From: Stigmatella aurantiaca DW4/3-1
GTDB taxonomy: Bacteria > Myxococcota > Myxococcia > Myxococcales > Myxococcaceae
Reading direction: 5' to 3'
NCBI RefSeq assembly: GCF_000165485.1
Contig: NC_014623.1
Coordinates: 7,334,893 to 7,398,892 of the forward strand
Length of the DNA stretch: 64,000 nucleotides
The notes below the pieces were generated by a model, which worked only from the letters and a program-made list of their open reading frames with translations, was not told the origin of the DNA and did not search any database. Position numbers and translations under genes: made by a program. Positions 43,963 to 54,489 of this stretch are shown here, in pieces. Within the stretch, counting starts at the first letter, position 1. Every line of letters starts with the position of its first letter.

Positions 43963-45504
43963 TTAGGCACCTTCCGAGGAAAGAGTCGTGGTTGCGGAAA
44001 CAGGCACTACGGACTTGTTGGAAAAGGTGGAGCCCTTGCGCGCCCACACCTCCTCGAGCGGCTCCATCCACACCTTGCCGCCCGTCTTGCGGTGGTTCTG
44101 GCACCAGCTCTCCAGTGCCTCGTAGCCGGAGTGGTCCAGCGTCTCCACCGCGAGATCCAGCTCCACCTGGGCCCCATTGGGCACCTGGGCGAGCGCGGCC
44201 GACAGCTGCGGCACGCCCACGAAGGTGAGGGCGCCGCCCACGCGCACCCGGTACACCTCACCCTCCTGCTTCACCTGCACCTGCACCCGGCCCAGCCGCC
44301 ACAGCAGCCGCGCCACCGCCACCGCGAAGCCCAGCCCGATGCCGGCCAGCAGGTTGATGCCCACCACGCCGGCCACCGTCACCACGTACACGACGAGCTC
44401 GCCGCGCCGGCGCAGCTCCTGGATGTGGTGCATGTTGACCAACTTGGCGCCCACGTGGACGAGCAGACCGGCCAGCACGGTGAGGGGCACCAGTCCGAGG
44501 TAGGAGCCCAGCAGGGACACGAAGAGCAGCATCCACACGCCGTGCATGAAGGCGGACGCGCGCGTCTTGGCGCCCGCGGCGATGTTGGCCGCGCTGCGCA
44601 CGATGACGCCGGTGATGGGCAGGCCGCCCATCAGCCCGGACAGGGTGTTGGCCATGCCCTGCGCGAACAGCTCCTTGTCCAGGTTGGCGCGCGGGCCGGT
44701 GTGCAGCTTGTCCGTGGCCACCGCGCTCAGCAGCGACTCGGCGCTGGCCACCAGGGCCAGGGAGAACACCGCGGCCGCGAAGGCGCCCCAGTGGGCGGGC
44801 AGCTCGGGCAGCCGGATGCTCTCGAAGAGGCTCCCGGCCAGCTCCACCCGCTTCACGTCCGCGCCCCACACCGCCGCGGCCACCGAGCCCACCACCACCG
44901 CCACCAGCGGTCCGGGCACCTTCTTGAGGCGGCTGTCGGGCATCACCTGCCACAGCACCAGGATGGCAATGGTGACCACGCCCAGGATCGTCGCGGGGCC
45001 ATGCAGGTCGATGATCTGCCCCGGCAGCTCGCGCAGGTTGGCCCAGGCGTTGGACTGCGGCGCGCCGCCCAGCACGATGTGCAGCTGGCCCAGCACGATG
45101 AGGATGCCGATGCCCGCGAGCATGCCGTGGATGACGGCCGGGGAGATGCCCAGCGCGGCGCGCGCCACCTTCATGCCGCCGAGCACCATCTGGATGACGC
45201 CCGCGGCGGCCACCGCGGCGCACGTGGCGGCGAAGCCCAACTCATTGATGAAGCCGAACACCATCACCGCCAAGCCCGCGGCCGGGCCGCTCACCAGCAG
45301 CGGCACACCGCCGAACAAGCCCACCACCAAGCCGCCCACCACCCCGGCGATGAGCCCGGACATGATGGGAGCACCCGAGGCCAGGGCGATGCCCATGCAC
45401 AGCGGCAGGGCTACCAGGAAGACCACCAGGGAGGCGGGCAAGTCACTGGCCAGCACCGTTCGGAGCGAGCCGGCGGAGCCGACCTTCTGCTCGTTGGACC
45501 TCAT
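43963..45504 (-). CDS. SulP-family anion transporter with STAS domain (probable bicarbonate or sulfate transporter)
   Basis: 513 aa from ATG 45504. About 10-12 membrane segments with SulP landmarks: SDLPASLVVFLVALPLCMGI, LIAGVVGGLVVGLFGGVPLL, GMLAGIGILIVLGQLHIVLG, ESLLSAVATDKL, ELFAQGMANTLSGLMGGLPI. A C-terminal STAS-like domain (VGGALTFVGVPQLSAALAQV, TLDHSGYEALESW) follows. Pairing with carbonic anhydrase favours bicarbonate as substrate. A sigma-54 promoter lies 77 bp upstream, and an NtrC-type activator gene is next to it. A longer frame to 45576 exists but lacks a ribosome site. Confidence 0.9.
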   Translation of the reverse strand: MRSNEQKVGSAGSLRTVLASDLPASLVVFLVALPLCMGIALASGAPIMSGLIAGVVGGLVVGLFGGVPLLVSGPAAGLAVMVFGFINELGFAATCAAVAAAGVIQMVLGGMKVARAALGISPAVIHGMLAGIGILIVLGQLHIVLGGAPQSNAWANLRELPGQIIDLHGPATILGVVTIAILVLWQVMPDSRLKKVPGPLVAVVVGSVAAAVWGADVKRVELAGSLFESIRLPELPAHWGAFAAAVFSLALVASAESLLSAVATDKLHTGPRANLDKELFAQGMANTLSGLMGGLPITGVIVRSAANIAAGAKTRASAFMHGVWMLLFVSLLGSYLGLVPLTVLAGLLVHVGAKLVNMHHIQELRRRGELVVYVVTVAGVVGINLLAGIGLGFAVAVARLLWRLGRVQVQVKQEGEVYRVRVGGALTFVGVPQLSAALAQVPNGAQVELDLAVETLDHSGYEALESWCQNHRKTGGKVWMEPLEEVWARKGSTFSNKSVVPVSATTTLSSEGA

Positions 45505-45580
45505 TTCTCTCAGCCTCCACACACACAGGAAGGCGCCGCGTCTCCTCGCGGGAGACTGGGCGCGTGTCCGGCTCACATGG

Positions 45581-45595
45581 GCAAGAGCCGTGCCA
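45581..45595 (-). promoter_or_regulatory. Sigma-54 promoter of the SulP-carbonic anhydrase operon
   Basis: On the minus strand TGGCACGGCTCTTGC matches the -24/-12 consensus TGGCACG-N4-TTGC, with GG and GC exactly 10 nt apart. It precedes the SulP start by 77 bp. The adjacent bacterial-enhancer regulator supports function. Confidence 0.85.
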
Positions 45596-45646
45596 CGTGC
45601 GTGAAGGGGGTTTCCCTCTGAAGGGCTTGGAGAGAAGTCCCAGGGA

Positions 45647-45665
45647 ACTTCAAGAAATTTGAAGT
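45647..45665. promoter_or_regulatory. Putative upstream activator site (palindrome) for the NtrC-type regulator
   Basis: ACTTCAAGAAATTTGAAGT is a perfect 7-bp inverted repeat around GAAAT, about 52 bp upstream of the -24 element. A similar, imperfect site (CCTTGAACAAGAATCTTGAA) lies at 45688-45707. Paired palindromes at this distance are typical NtrC-family enhancers. Confidence 0.7.
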
Positions 45666-45718
45666 GGGCCCGGGGTCAATGAAAGAACCTTGAACAAGAA
45701 TCTTGAAGTGCTGCCCGC

Positions 45719-47058
<1,340 letters not shown>

Positions 47059-47062
<4 letters not shown>

Positions 47063-48738
47063 GGGGTGCTCTCCAGGGGCAGCCGCAGGGTGAAGCGGCT
47101 GCCATCGGGCAGGCGGGTATAGGTGAGGTGGCCTCCATGGGACTCCACGGCGGCCCGGGCCATGGGCAGGCCCAGGCCCACGCCCTTGGCGCGCGCGGTG
47201 GCGAAGGGCTCCCACAGGCGCGGCTCCAGGTCCGTGTCCACCCCGCCGGCGTTGTCCTCCACCCGCAGGACGGCCTCGTTGTCCTCGCGCGCGAGGGTCA
47301 CCCGCACCCAGGGCGAGGGACACAGGCCCGTGTCGCGCGCCACCGCGCCCGCCTCCACCGCGTTGCGCACCAGGTTGTCGATGGCGGACACCAGCAGCGC
47401 CGGGTCCGCCTGCGTGGTGAGGCCTTCCTGCAGCGCCACCTGCACGGGCACGTCCTCGGACTCCGGCACCAGGCGCACCGACTGCAGGGCCTCCTCCACC
47501 AGCAGGTGCAGCTCGCAGGGGCGGCGCAGGGCGGCGGCCCTCGGGGCGCCGAAGGACAGCAGCGAGCGGGCCAGGTGCCCCAGCCGCTGCACCTGGGCAC
47601 GCAGCGCGGTCAGGGCCACCTCACCCGCGGTGGCGGCGGGCCGCAGCAGCGACAGGGCCGCCTGGATGCCGTTGAGGGCGTTCTTCACCTCGTGGGCGAT
47701 GAGCTGGCTGGCGGCGCCCAGCGCGGCCATCGTCTCCTGGTGCCGCAGCCGCTCCTCGGCCGCCAGCAGCGAGCGGTACGAGCGGCGCAGCAGGAAGGTG
47801 AAGAGCAGCAGGGTGCTGCCCAGCAGGGCGATGTGGAAGAGCAGCTCCCCGAGGAAACGGCGCTGCAGCCGCGCGATGTCCCGCTCCTCGTCCTCCAGCA
47901 CGGCCAGCAGCATGCCGCTGACGCCCGGGACGGAGACATGGGCCGCCGCGCCCAGCATGCGCTTGCCGTCCAACACGAGGGGCCCGGCGGCCTCGGCCAG
48001 GGCGCGCAGCCGCGGGGCGCGCTCCGCGCTCCATGCGAAGTTCGGCGCGGGCACGGGCAGCAGGAGCTGGCCGTTCCCATCCAGCAGCAGCGACATGTCC
48101 GCGCCCCCCGAGCGGACGCCCGGAAGGGGACGCGCCCCCGCGCGCAGCTCGCCCACCAGCAGGCCCGTCACCTTGCCGCCGTGCGTGATGGGGACCGCCA
48201 CCACCAGCGGCCCATCCGTCCCCTCCAGCAGGTTGATGTCCGAGACGCCCTCGGCCAGCACCCGGCGGAACCAGGGGCGGCTGGTCAGGGGGGAGGCCCC
48301 CAGCGACATCTGGGCCGGATCGCTCCACACGCGGCGCCCCTCGGGGGTGAGCAGGGCCACGCCCTCGGAGAAGAGGGGCGAGTGGTGGAAGGCGCTGTCC
48401 AGCATGGCCACCTCCGGGCCCGAGGAGCCGTCCTCGGGGAAGAGCTGGGGGTGCTCGGCCAGCCGGCGCAGCTCCGCCTCCAGCAGGCCCAGGTGCACGC
48501 CCAGCGCCTCGGCCTGCACCTGGGCCTGGCTGGAGAGGTTGCCGAGCATCTCCTCGCGGGCGTTCTGGAGATCCTCCCGGTAGGCGAGCAGGGGGCTGGC
48601 CAGGGCCACCACGCCGAGCAGCGCCAGCCCCACCGTGGCGGAGCGTCCGGCACGCTGTTGGGCGCGCGCCAGCTCTCCGAGGGCGGAGGACAGGGAGGGG
48701 CCCGGCAGGGGGGGCGGTCGCGACATGGGGCGCATCAT
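47059..48738 (-). CDS. Membrane sensor histidine kinase
   Basis: About 559 aa from ATG 48738 (GGGTGG upstream; ATG 48735 and 48726 are alternatives). Transmembrane helix SATVGLALLGVVALASPLLA, a periplasmic dCache-like sensor (PLFSEGVALLTPEGRRVWSD, SPLTSRPWFRRVLAEGVSDI), second helix ELLFHIALLGSTLLLFTFLL, then the HisKA segment ASQLIAHEVKNALNGIQAAL with the phosphorylated His, N box DNLVRNAVEAG, G boxes VEDNAGGVD and KGVGLGLPMARAAVESHGG. Cognate partner of the overlapping NtrC gene. The ligand sensed may be an anion, organic acid or other small molecule; not determinable here. Confidence 0.92.
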
Positions 48739-49350
48739 GCGCCAAACCACCCGGGGCGAGGGGAGTGTCCTGAGGGCAATGAGCACAAGTTGGGGCACCC
48801 GCCCGCAACACACTCCCGATTTTCTCCAACACCGCCTTGATGGCCCCCGGGAGGGAGTGCCACTGTCGAGGTCAGGTCCCGCGCGAGCCCCTCCCCTCCA
48901 TGACGACAGGCCCTATGTCCCCGGGCCAAGGATGAACGCTCAACTCGCGCTACCGGCCTACGGGATCCACCAGGGTGAAACACGGCCAGGACGGGAAACG
49001 CAGCGCGTGGACGTCACATCCCAAAACATGCATGCATCCAGTACTAGTGTGTCATGAACGTATGCCTTCCCCTGTTGTCCTCCGAAAGGAACCATACGTT
49101 GATGATACATTAATACTAGACGCCACCCAGGCATTTACCCCTATGCACATGCTCGTCGGCCAAGCGCAATTTCATCAATATCCGGTTACCCGCGCTTTTG
49201 AGAGGGATAAAACCATCTCAAAAGCGCGGAACTCGAACTAAGCAGGGCCCGGCCGGGAGAGGCCGACACAGAGCCCTCCCCCGTCCTGCAGAAGTCACGA
49301 AGCGGTACGCAGACGGCTGGCCAATTGCCAGGGCGCACCGCTCGTGGTGT
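48739..49350. other. Intergenic region with repeat and hairpin
   Basis: No gene is supported. Contains the second copy of the 105-bp repeat (48860-48969) and the perfect hairpin at 49190-49229 described separately. AT content rises around 49040-49180, unlike the flanking genes. Confidence 0.5.
49190..49229. repeat. Perfect 14-bp hairpin with the same motif as the group II intron target
   Basis: CCGCGCTTTTGAGA (49190-49203) and TCTCAAAAGCGCGG (49216-49229) with loop GGGATAAAACCA, followed by AACTCGAACTAAG. The same string, in reverse, flanks the group II intron (12205-12239 plus 13019-13034) and part of it recurs at 11978-12005. Likely a small repeated structural element or terminator. Confidence 0.7.
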
Positions 49351-49953
49351 CTAGAAATAGCGCATGTAGATGGACGAGGTGAGGTTGTCCGCGGGCCCCA
49401 GATTACAAGCGCTGCCGCAATTGACATACCCGCCCAGGAAGTTGGGCTCCGTGTAGTGGTTGAAGGACTTGCAGCTCGGGTCGTAGCTGATCGCCGACGA
49501 GATACGATTGTCCCAGACCGTCGGCAGGCTCGCCACGTAGAGATCACTCTCTGCGCAGGTGTAGCTCGCGTTCAACGTCAGCGTCGCACCGAGGAGGTTG
49601 GGGAAGTCGTACTCAACGGCGGCGATCCCTGCAGCTCCCAGGTTCATCTCCTTGAGATCCTGCGCCGTCACATGGGAGTTCAGCTTCACGGCTCCCTTCG
49701 TCGCGTGCGAAATCGCCTCGGCGAAAGTGTCGAAGCAGCTGGCCGGGGGCGCTGCAATGCCAGTTGGCAGGGCCTCCCCGTGCTTCACCGAGAGGGCTTG
49801 GACGACGCAGTGAGTCTTCTCCTTGACCAATCCCTGCACCGTGGTGGAAGGCTCCAAGGCAGTGCTCTCCTGGCCCTCCATCTGATCGGTTCCGCAACCC
49901 ATGGCCATGACCGCGCTGACGGCTGCCATCATCAGTGTGTGCTTCATATTCAT
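49351..49953 (-). CDS. Lipoprotein with beta/gamma-crystallin-like domain
   Basis: 200 aa from ATG 49953. Signal peptide MNMKHTLMMAAVSAVMAMGC ends in a lipobox Cys. The C-terminal half carries two calcium-binding-type motifs of beta/gamma-crystallins, DNRISSAI and DNLTSSIYM, each after an aromatic/Gly strand (NHYTEPNFLGGYVNCGSACN). Myxobacterial Protein S of the spore coat has this fold, so a Ca-binding envelope or spore-surface role is plausible. The middle part (residues 40-120) is not recognised. Confidence 0.65.
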   Translation of the reverse strand: MNMKHTLMMAAVSAVMAMGCGTDQMEGQESTALEPSTTVQGLVKEKTHCVVQALSVKHGEALPTGIAAPPASCFDTFAEAISHATKGAVKLNSHVTAQDLKEMNLGAAGIAAVEYDFPNLLGATLTLNASYTCAESDLYVASLPTVWDNRISSAISYDPSCKSFNHYTEPNFLGGYVNCGSACNLGPADNLTSSIYMRYF

Positions 49954-50230
49954 TCCTTTTCTGTCCGGAGTGTTTTCCACCCCGTACACTTGAGGGATAC
50001 TATTTCAGGGAGAGCAGCAAGGCTGATTCCTGGCACAGCATGAGAAGGTTTCGGCTTGTCCTGGATTCACTTTCACGAGGCCAAGCAGGTCCCCCTCGAA
50101 ACTGTATGAGCCGACACGCCAGAAAATGATGCACAGAATCGGTGGTGACCCGGACTGGAAGGAAAATCAAGCACTTGCCCTCAGTGCGGCATCAATTAGG
50201 CCCATGCCACGGATTTTCGGCCCTCCCGCC

Positions 50231-50285
50231 TCATGAGCGGAGTTCGCCTGCTTGCTGCCGCTGAACCACACGAAATGCGGGAGAT
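50231..50285. repeat. Half copy of the ISL3-end MITE-like element
   Basis: The segment with CGCCTGCTTGCTGCCGCTGA, then ACCACACGAAATGCGGGAGA, matches the right half (reverse orientation) of the element at 13053-13154. The left half is missing. Confidence 0.55.
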
Positions 50286-50315
50286 CCACCCAATCGTGGC
50301 AAGACAAGGATCCCA

Positions 50316-50436
50316 TGCGCCGAGGAGCAGTCTTGAGCGGTTCCCGGTTCCCGCTATAGGGGCGGGAAGTGGGAACCAGCGGCCCGAGCATCAGCGCCGC
50401 CCTCGGGTGAGGAGGGCTCTCTCCAACGTGGCCAGG
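50316..50436 (-). pseudogene. Remnant of the xis-like gene end and its hairpin
   Basis: 50316-50404 matches 32617-32705 with few changes. Read on the minus strand it ends ATLERALLTRGRR-stop (stop at 50391-50393), equivalent to ASLEALLARGRR of the intact gene. The frame closes at a TGA just upstream, so only the C-terminal tail survives. Probable right-end scar of a second integrative element. Confidence 0.7.
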
Positions 50437-50713
50437 AAACTCCCAGCGACTCAAAGCCCTTCCACCCCGGCGTTGGCCGAGCTGAACGAGCAGGCACATT
50501 CGCGGGGCCTCGTGGAGTGTCTTACAAGTTCTTCGACAGCCCGGCCCGTGCCGTCGCCCTGAAGGACACGAATGCGGGTGCAGGCGCCCTGACCGACGGA
50601 GGTCCGTTCAAACCTGTAGGACAGCCATACCAGTTCGTCCCGAGTGCGCCGAGGGGCGACACCTCGAACCAACGAGGTCCAAAGACTTCGCGGACAGTCC
50701 CCTACCGCTGAGA

Positions 50714-51161
50714 TCAGTTGAGTTGAGGGAAAGAAAGGCAGTGACGGAACCACGCGGCGAGCTTCTCGAAGGGCGTTGCGGCGCGCAGTTGCCGCACTAC
50801 CCGAGCCAGATCGTCGACGACGCCAGGGGCCAGCGTGCGCAACTGCCGCTTCAAGTCGGCCCACCACAGCTCGATGGGGTTGAAGTCGGGGCTGTAGGGC
50901 GGCAAGTACACCCCACAGGCTCCGATGGCCTCGATCGCCTGGCGCACACCTTGGACTTTGTGAGCGCCCAGATTGTCCATCGTCGTCCACCGACCGCCGG
51001 GGCGAGTGCCCACGGCTCTGTGGCCTACCGAAGCCCAGCCATCCTCGCGCACCATGGAGGTAGTGCAGGCGGTGCAGCGCCCGCTGCACCGCAGAGCGGC
51101 TGCTCTGCACGCCCGTGCGCTGGGTGAGCGCTTGGCGCAACTCCTCTGCTCTACCGATCAC
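50714..51161 (-). pseudogene. IS630-family transposase, internally deleted
   Basis: The N-terminal HTH part (AEELRQALTQRTGVQSSRSA, VQRALHRL) is in one frame from about 51161. The C-terminal catalytic part (TTMDNLGAHKVQGVRQAIEA, GVYLPPYSPDFNPIELWWAD with the DDE Glu) is in another, ending at 50714. The region between, with the first catalytic Asp, is missing. Confidence 0.85.
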
Positions 51162-51336
51162 GCCAACTGCTTCCCGGGGGAGCTGGCTTCGTCGGGGGGC
51201 TTGACGACACGGTCACCCTCACCGAGACGCCCGGGGCTTTCTTGGATGTGCAGGTGAACTTCACGCCGCTTCAGGGCAAGCCCCTGCATAAGGTACCGGG
51301 AGTAACGCAACCCCGCCTCCTCACGAGGGAATCGCC

Positions 51337-51729
51337 ATGCCCCCCCCCACCTCCAGCGCCGCCCCGACCTTCTACCCCGTGCTACGCTACAAGAACGCGC
51401 CCGCCGCCATCTGGTGGCTCACCACCGCCTTTGGCTTCGAGGAACACCGGGTGGTCCCCGGGCCGAACGGCACCGTGGCCCACGCGGAGCTGCGCTTCGG
51501 CACGGGCATCTTCATGATGGGCAGCCAGAAGGACGACCTCTTCGGAAACGCAGGCATGGCCCCCTACGTTTACGTGAGCGACATTGACGCCCACTGCGCC
51601 CGGGCACGGGCCGCGGGGGCCGTCATCGAGAAGGAGCCCTTCAACACCGACTACGGCTCGCGGGACTATGCGGCGCGGGATTGCGAGGGCCACGTTTGGA
51701 GCTTTGGCACCTACCGCCCCGCGCCTTGA
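51337..51729 (+). CDS. VOC-superfamily (glyoxalase/PhnB-like) protein
   Basis: 130 aa from ATG 51337 with ACGAGGGA upstream. Paired beta-alpha-beta-beta-beta units: FYPVLRYKNAPAAIWWLTTA, FGFEEHRVVPG, VAHAELRFGTGIFMMG, then VYVSDIDAHCARARAAGAVI, DYGSRDYAARDCEGHVWSFG, the classic PhnB/extradiol-type closing motif. Probably a metal-dependent or binding protein; substrate unknown. It stands alone between IS630 debris and the convergent lipoprotein gene. Confidence 0.9.
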   Translation: MPPPTSSAAPTFYPVLRYKNAPAAIWWLTTAFGFEEHRVVPGPNGTVAHAELRFGTGIFMMGSQKDDLFGNAGMAPYVYVSDIDAHCARARAAGAVIEKEPFNTDYGSRDYAARDCEGHVWSFGTYRPAP

Positions 51730-51789
51730 ACCTGGGATTGAGCCTGGGACACGGCCGCCTCCAAGGGGGCGGCCGCGCCGATCTCCACG

Positions 51790-53151
51790 CTACGGGGCGT
51801 ACTCGAACTTCACCGAGGAATGGCACGGGTGGGTGCCATCGATGATGTCAAAGATGTCGACGTTCTGAGGAGGCGTGGAAACGGTGTCCTTCGGGAACCC
51901 AGTGCCTCCCCACGGCGCGCCCGCGTTGAGCTGGATGGACCCACCCGTCGACGAGTAGACGGGCACGCCCGACGGCGCCGAAGCGGTGATCAGCAGGTTG
52001 GTGGCACAGTCCGCGGGCGCTCCTCCCGGGAACGTCAGCTGCAACGTCTCATCCACGTTCGGGCGAATGTTGTAAAGAACGGTGAACGGCGCCTCTGAAC
52101 CGATGGTGCTGGTCCTGTAGAGGTAGGTCGAGGCGGAGTTCTGAAGTCCCGCGGTGATCGAGATGCCAGGCTCCGGCGTCAGATCCGCGGGGTTGTAGCA
52201 ATAGGAGGGGAAGTTCGAGAGTTCGATGACGGTGCAAGCGGGGGTCGTCTTCTCGATGTCCGCGTTCCACATGCCAAGTCCACCGTTGCTGGGGACGGGC
52301 CGGCCGGGCTGCGCGGCGGGACCGCCAATCAGGGTGAACGCGGTGCTGGCGGCGCCCGGCCGGATGTTGGCCTGCTGCTCGACCCACAAGCCCGTCGCGC
52401 TGTCGAAGCGCCACATGGCGAGCCGGCACGCCGGGATCGCCGCCGTCTGTCCCAGGACACAGGGTGGCATGGACTTCACCTCGGCCGGAACGCGCAGCAC
52501 CACCTCCGCGGTCTTGTTCTGCCCGAGGTTCACCGCCGCGCCCGCCGGGGTCGCCGCGCTGATGGAGAAGGCGCCGACAGACTCCAGCGCCACCCTCTGG
52601 CCGCTGGAGTTCACCGCCGTGAGATCTCCCGGCATGCGGAGCGGCGAGTACCCGGCGATGCTGACGTTGACCGTCCCCGTCACCACTTGTCCGGAAGCGT
52701 TGACCAGCGAGTTCGCGGGAATCGTGACCGTGACGTCCCCCACTTGCAGGGTGGAGGTCACGCCCGCGTTGATGGCCTTGGTGGTGGCCCGGGGCAAGAC
52801 ATGGATGGCATTGAGCTTGGCCGCGCTCAGGAACTCCGACATGGGCCCGTAGCCCGTCTTGCTCGCGCTGAGGTTGTAGCCCGCGGCCGTGGCGGTAATG
52901 GAGACAAAGTACTTGCCCGTGCTGTCGGTCGTCCGGCTGATGCCATTGATGGTCACCGTGGCCCCTGCCACGGCCGCGCCACTGTCGTCCTTCACCGTCC
53001 CGGTGAACACCGCCGAGGCCAAGGCCGTCTCCTGCTCGTGGAGCGCCGGGGCGTTCGGCTGCGAGGTGCCCATGTCGTCACCGCCGAGGCATCCCACCGA
53101 GAGCATCGCGGGAGCCACAAATGCCAACCACCATCTCTTCATCATTGCCAT
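51790..53151 (-). CDS. Lipoprotein with carboxypeptidase-regulatory-like domain
   Basis: 453 aa from ATG 53151 (TTGGAGG 5 nt upstream). Signal peptide KRWWLAFVAPAMLSVGC with lipobox Cys, then a carboxypeptidase-regulatory-like beta sandwich (FTGTVKDDSGAAVAGATVTI, SITATAAGYNLSASKTGY) and a second all-beta region with VTIPANSLVNASGQVVTGTV, a pattern also found in ZU5-like domains. The C-terminal 200 residues are Gly/Ser/Thr/Pro-rich and not recognised. Probably a surface-exposed adhesion or matrix protein. The 311 bp upstream (53152-53463) hold no other gene and are AT-rich near 53200, likely its promoter. Confidence 0.75.
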   Translation of the reverse strand: MAMMKRWWLAFVAPAMLSVGCLGGDDMGTSQPNAPALHEQETALASAVFTGTVKDDSGAAVAGATVTINGISRTTDSTGKYFVSITATAAGYNLSASKTGYGPMSEFLSAAKLNAIHVLPRATTKAINAGVTSTLQVGDVTVTIPANSLVNASGQVVTGTVNVSIAGYSPLRMPGDLTAVNSSGQRVALESVGAFSISAATPAGAAVNLGQNKTAEVVLRVPAEVKSMPPCVLGQTAAIPACRLAMWRFDSATGLWVEQQANIRPGAASTAFTLIGGPAAQPGRPVPSNGGLGMWNADIEKTTPACTVIELSNFPSYCYNPADLTPEPGISITAGLQNSASTYLYRTSTIGSEAPFTVLYNIRPNVDETLQLTFPGGAPADCATNLLITASAPSGVPVYSSTGGSIQLNAGAPWGGTGFPKDTVSTPPQNVDIFDIIDGTHPCHSSVKFEYAP

Positions 53152-53463
53152 GACAGCCTCCAAGGAAAAGGCGTGCGAAAAGTGAAACACGCATTCTTAA
53201 ACACCTCTTGGAGACTCAATGACAAGCAAATAATGAGAATTCCATCCAGCTCAGGATTCGAGGCCTGTAACTCATTCCGTTACACCCGGCGCCCGGCTTG
53301 TAACCATTCATGTAACAACGCCGCCGGGCGTGAGAGGGAAACATATCCTGGCATGAGCATTGAATTGCGTGGAGCCCCTTCTGGGGAACTCCTTTCAGGG
53401 CCTCGCCCTGGGCCCTGCAATCGGAACCCGGCGGCCAACGTACATTCCTCCCGTGGAGGAACC

Positions 53464-53863
53464 ATGAACCGCACTCGCATGAAGCAGTCTTCGAAGAGGT
53501 GGTGGAAATCCCTGGCCGAACTCGCCTTCTTCGCCGTCATCCTGCGTGCCTCAGGGCTTCACGCAGGAAGGGGCGCGCCTCGAATACCTTCCAGGCGCGC
53601 CCCACCCACTCCACCCCGATCCCGGCCAGGGGCCTGCCCTGGAGGATGGGGTGGTGCCTCCCCGGCACTACCTGGTCCTCGGCGATCACCGGGGCAACTC
53701 ATCGGACAGCCGGGCCTGGGGCTTCGTTCCTCGCGAGAACCTGCTCGGCCGCGCGGTGGCCATCCCCTACAGCCCACGTGAAGGCCTCTCGGGCCGTGAG
53801 CGCTGGTGGATTCCACTGCGCGCGGCCGAGGAAGAGGCCAGCGACGCTCGCCTCACACGCTAG
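53464..53863 (+). pseudogene. Signal peptidase I relic, catalytic part missing
   Basis: ATG 53464 reads [20 protein letters not shown] and AFFAVILR, a leader-peptidase-like membrane start. In another frame (53546-53863) the conserved box [20 protein letters not shown] and [14 protein letters not shown] follows. The segment with the catalytic Ser (PSGSM) and Lys is absent and the frame changes, so it cannot process signal peptides. Confidence 0.75.
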
Positions 53864-54330
53864 TCCGCCAGGAGGACCTCGTAGATGAAGTTGAACGCCT
53901 TGCCCTGGGGGTCCCGGAATTCGAGCCGCATCTGCCCGTGGGCGCCCTGGAACGCCCCCGTGCCTCCGGTAATGGCCAGCGTGGAATCCCGCGTGTCGTA
54001 GAAGGGCCCCGCCACCGTGAGCTGCCCGTCATCGAGAAACGCCGTCCATGTGCACTCCCAGGAGGCCCCCGCCTGGACGCGCACGCAGTAGCCCTGGTCG
54101 GTGCCCACCTGCGCCGTGTTCGCCTCATCGAACAGCGGATTGACGAAGGTCAGGACGTCGCCCGCTGAGTCACCCGAGGGCTCCAAATCCGCGACCGCAT
54201 CCGTCTCCGCGCGCTCGACGAGCCGGAGCGTCCGCGTCTGGAGTCCTTCGCCGCCGTCCTCATCTCCACAGCCCGCGAGCGCCGCGCACAGCACGAGCCC
54301 TGCCCCAAATCTTCTCACTGCTCCTCGCAT
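53860..54330 (-). CDS. Lipoprotein with allene-oxide-cyclase-barrel-like domain
   Basis: 156 aa from ATG 54330. Signal [14 protein letters not shown] with lipobox Cys. The body [74 protein letters not shown] fits the AOC/dirigent-like beta-barrel family (ITGGTGAF and C-x-W-x-C features). Bacterial members are of unknown function. The stop overlaps the signal peptidase relic end by 4 bp on the opposite strand. Confidence 0.75.
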   Translation of the reverse strand: MRGAVRRFGAGLVLCAALAGCGDEDGGEGLQTRTLRLVERAETDAVADLEPSGDSAGDVLTFVNPLFDEANTAQVGTDQGYCVRVQAGASWECTWTAFLDDGQLTVAGPFYDTRDSTLAITGGTGAFQGAHGQMRLEFRDPQGKAFNFIYEVLLAD

Positions 54331-54489
54331 GTCCCCTCCAGGTGAGCCACCCAGCACCGGAACCGCTCCTTTTCTTCAGGGAGCGCCCCTTGCCAGCCAC
54401 TGCATGGTAGCTGCATTGTGGCGCCCCGCTGATGCCAGAGGGGACAACCATGGCCCAGCTGGCGAACACTCCGCCGGAGTCACCACGCC

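Noticed and set aside
44092-45621. 509-codon open frame antisense to the SulP gene, and the similar 570-codon frame over the histidine kinase
   Set aside because: His/Gln/Arg-rich translations without structure; both lie opposite strongly identified genes.
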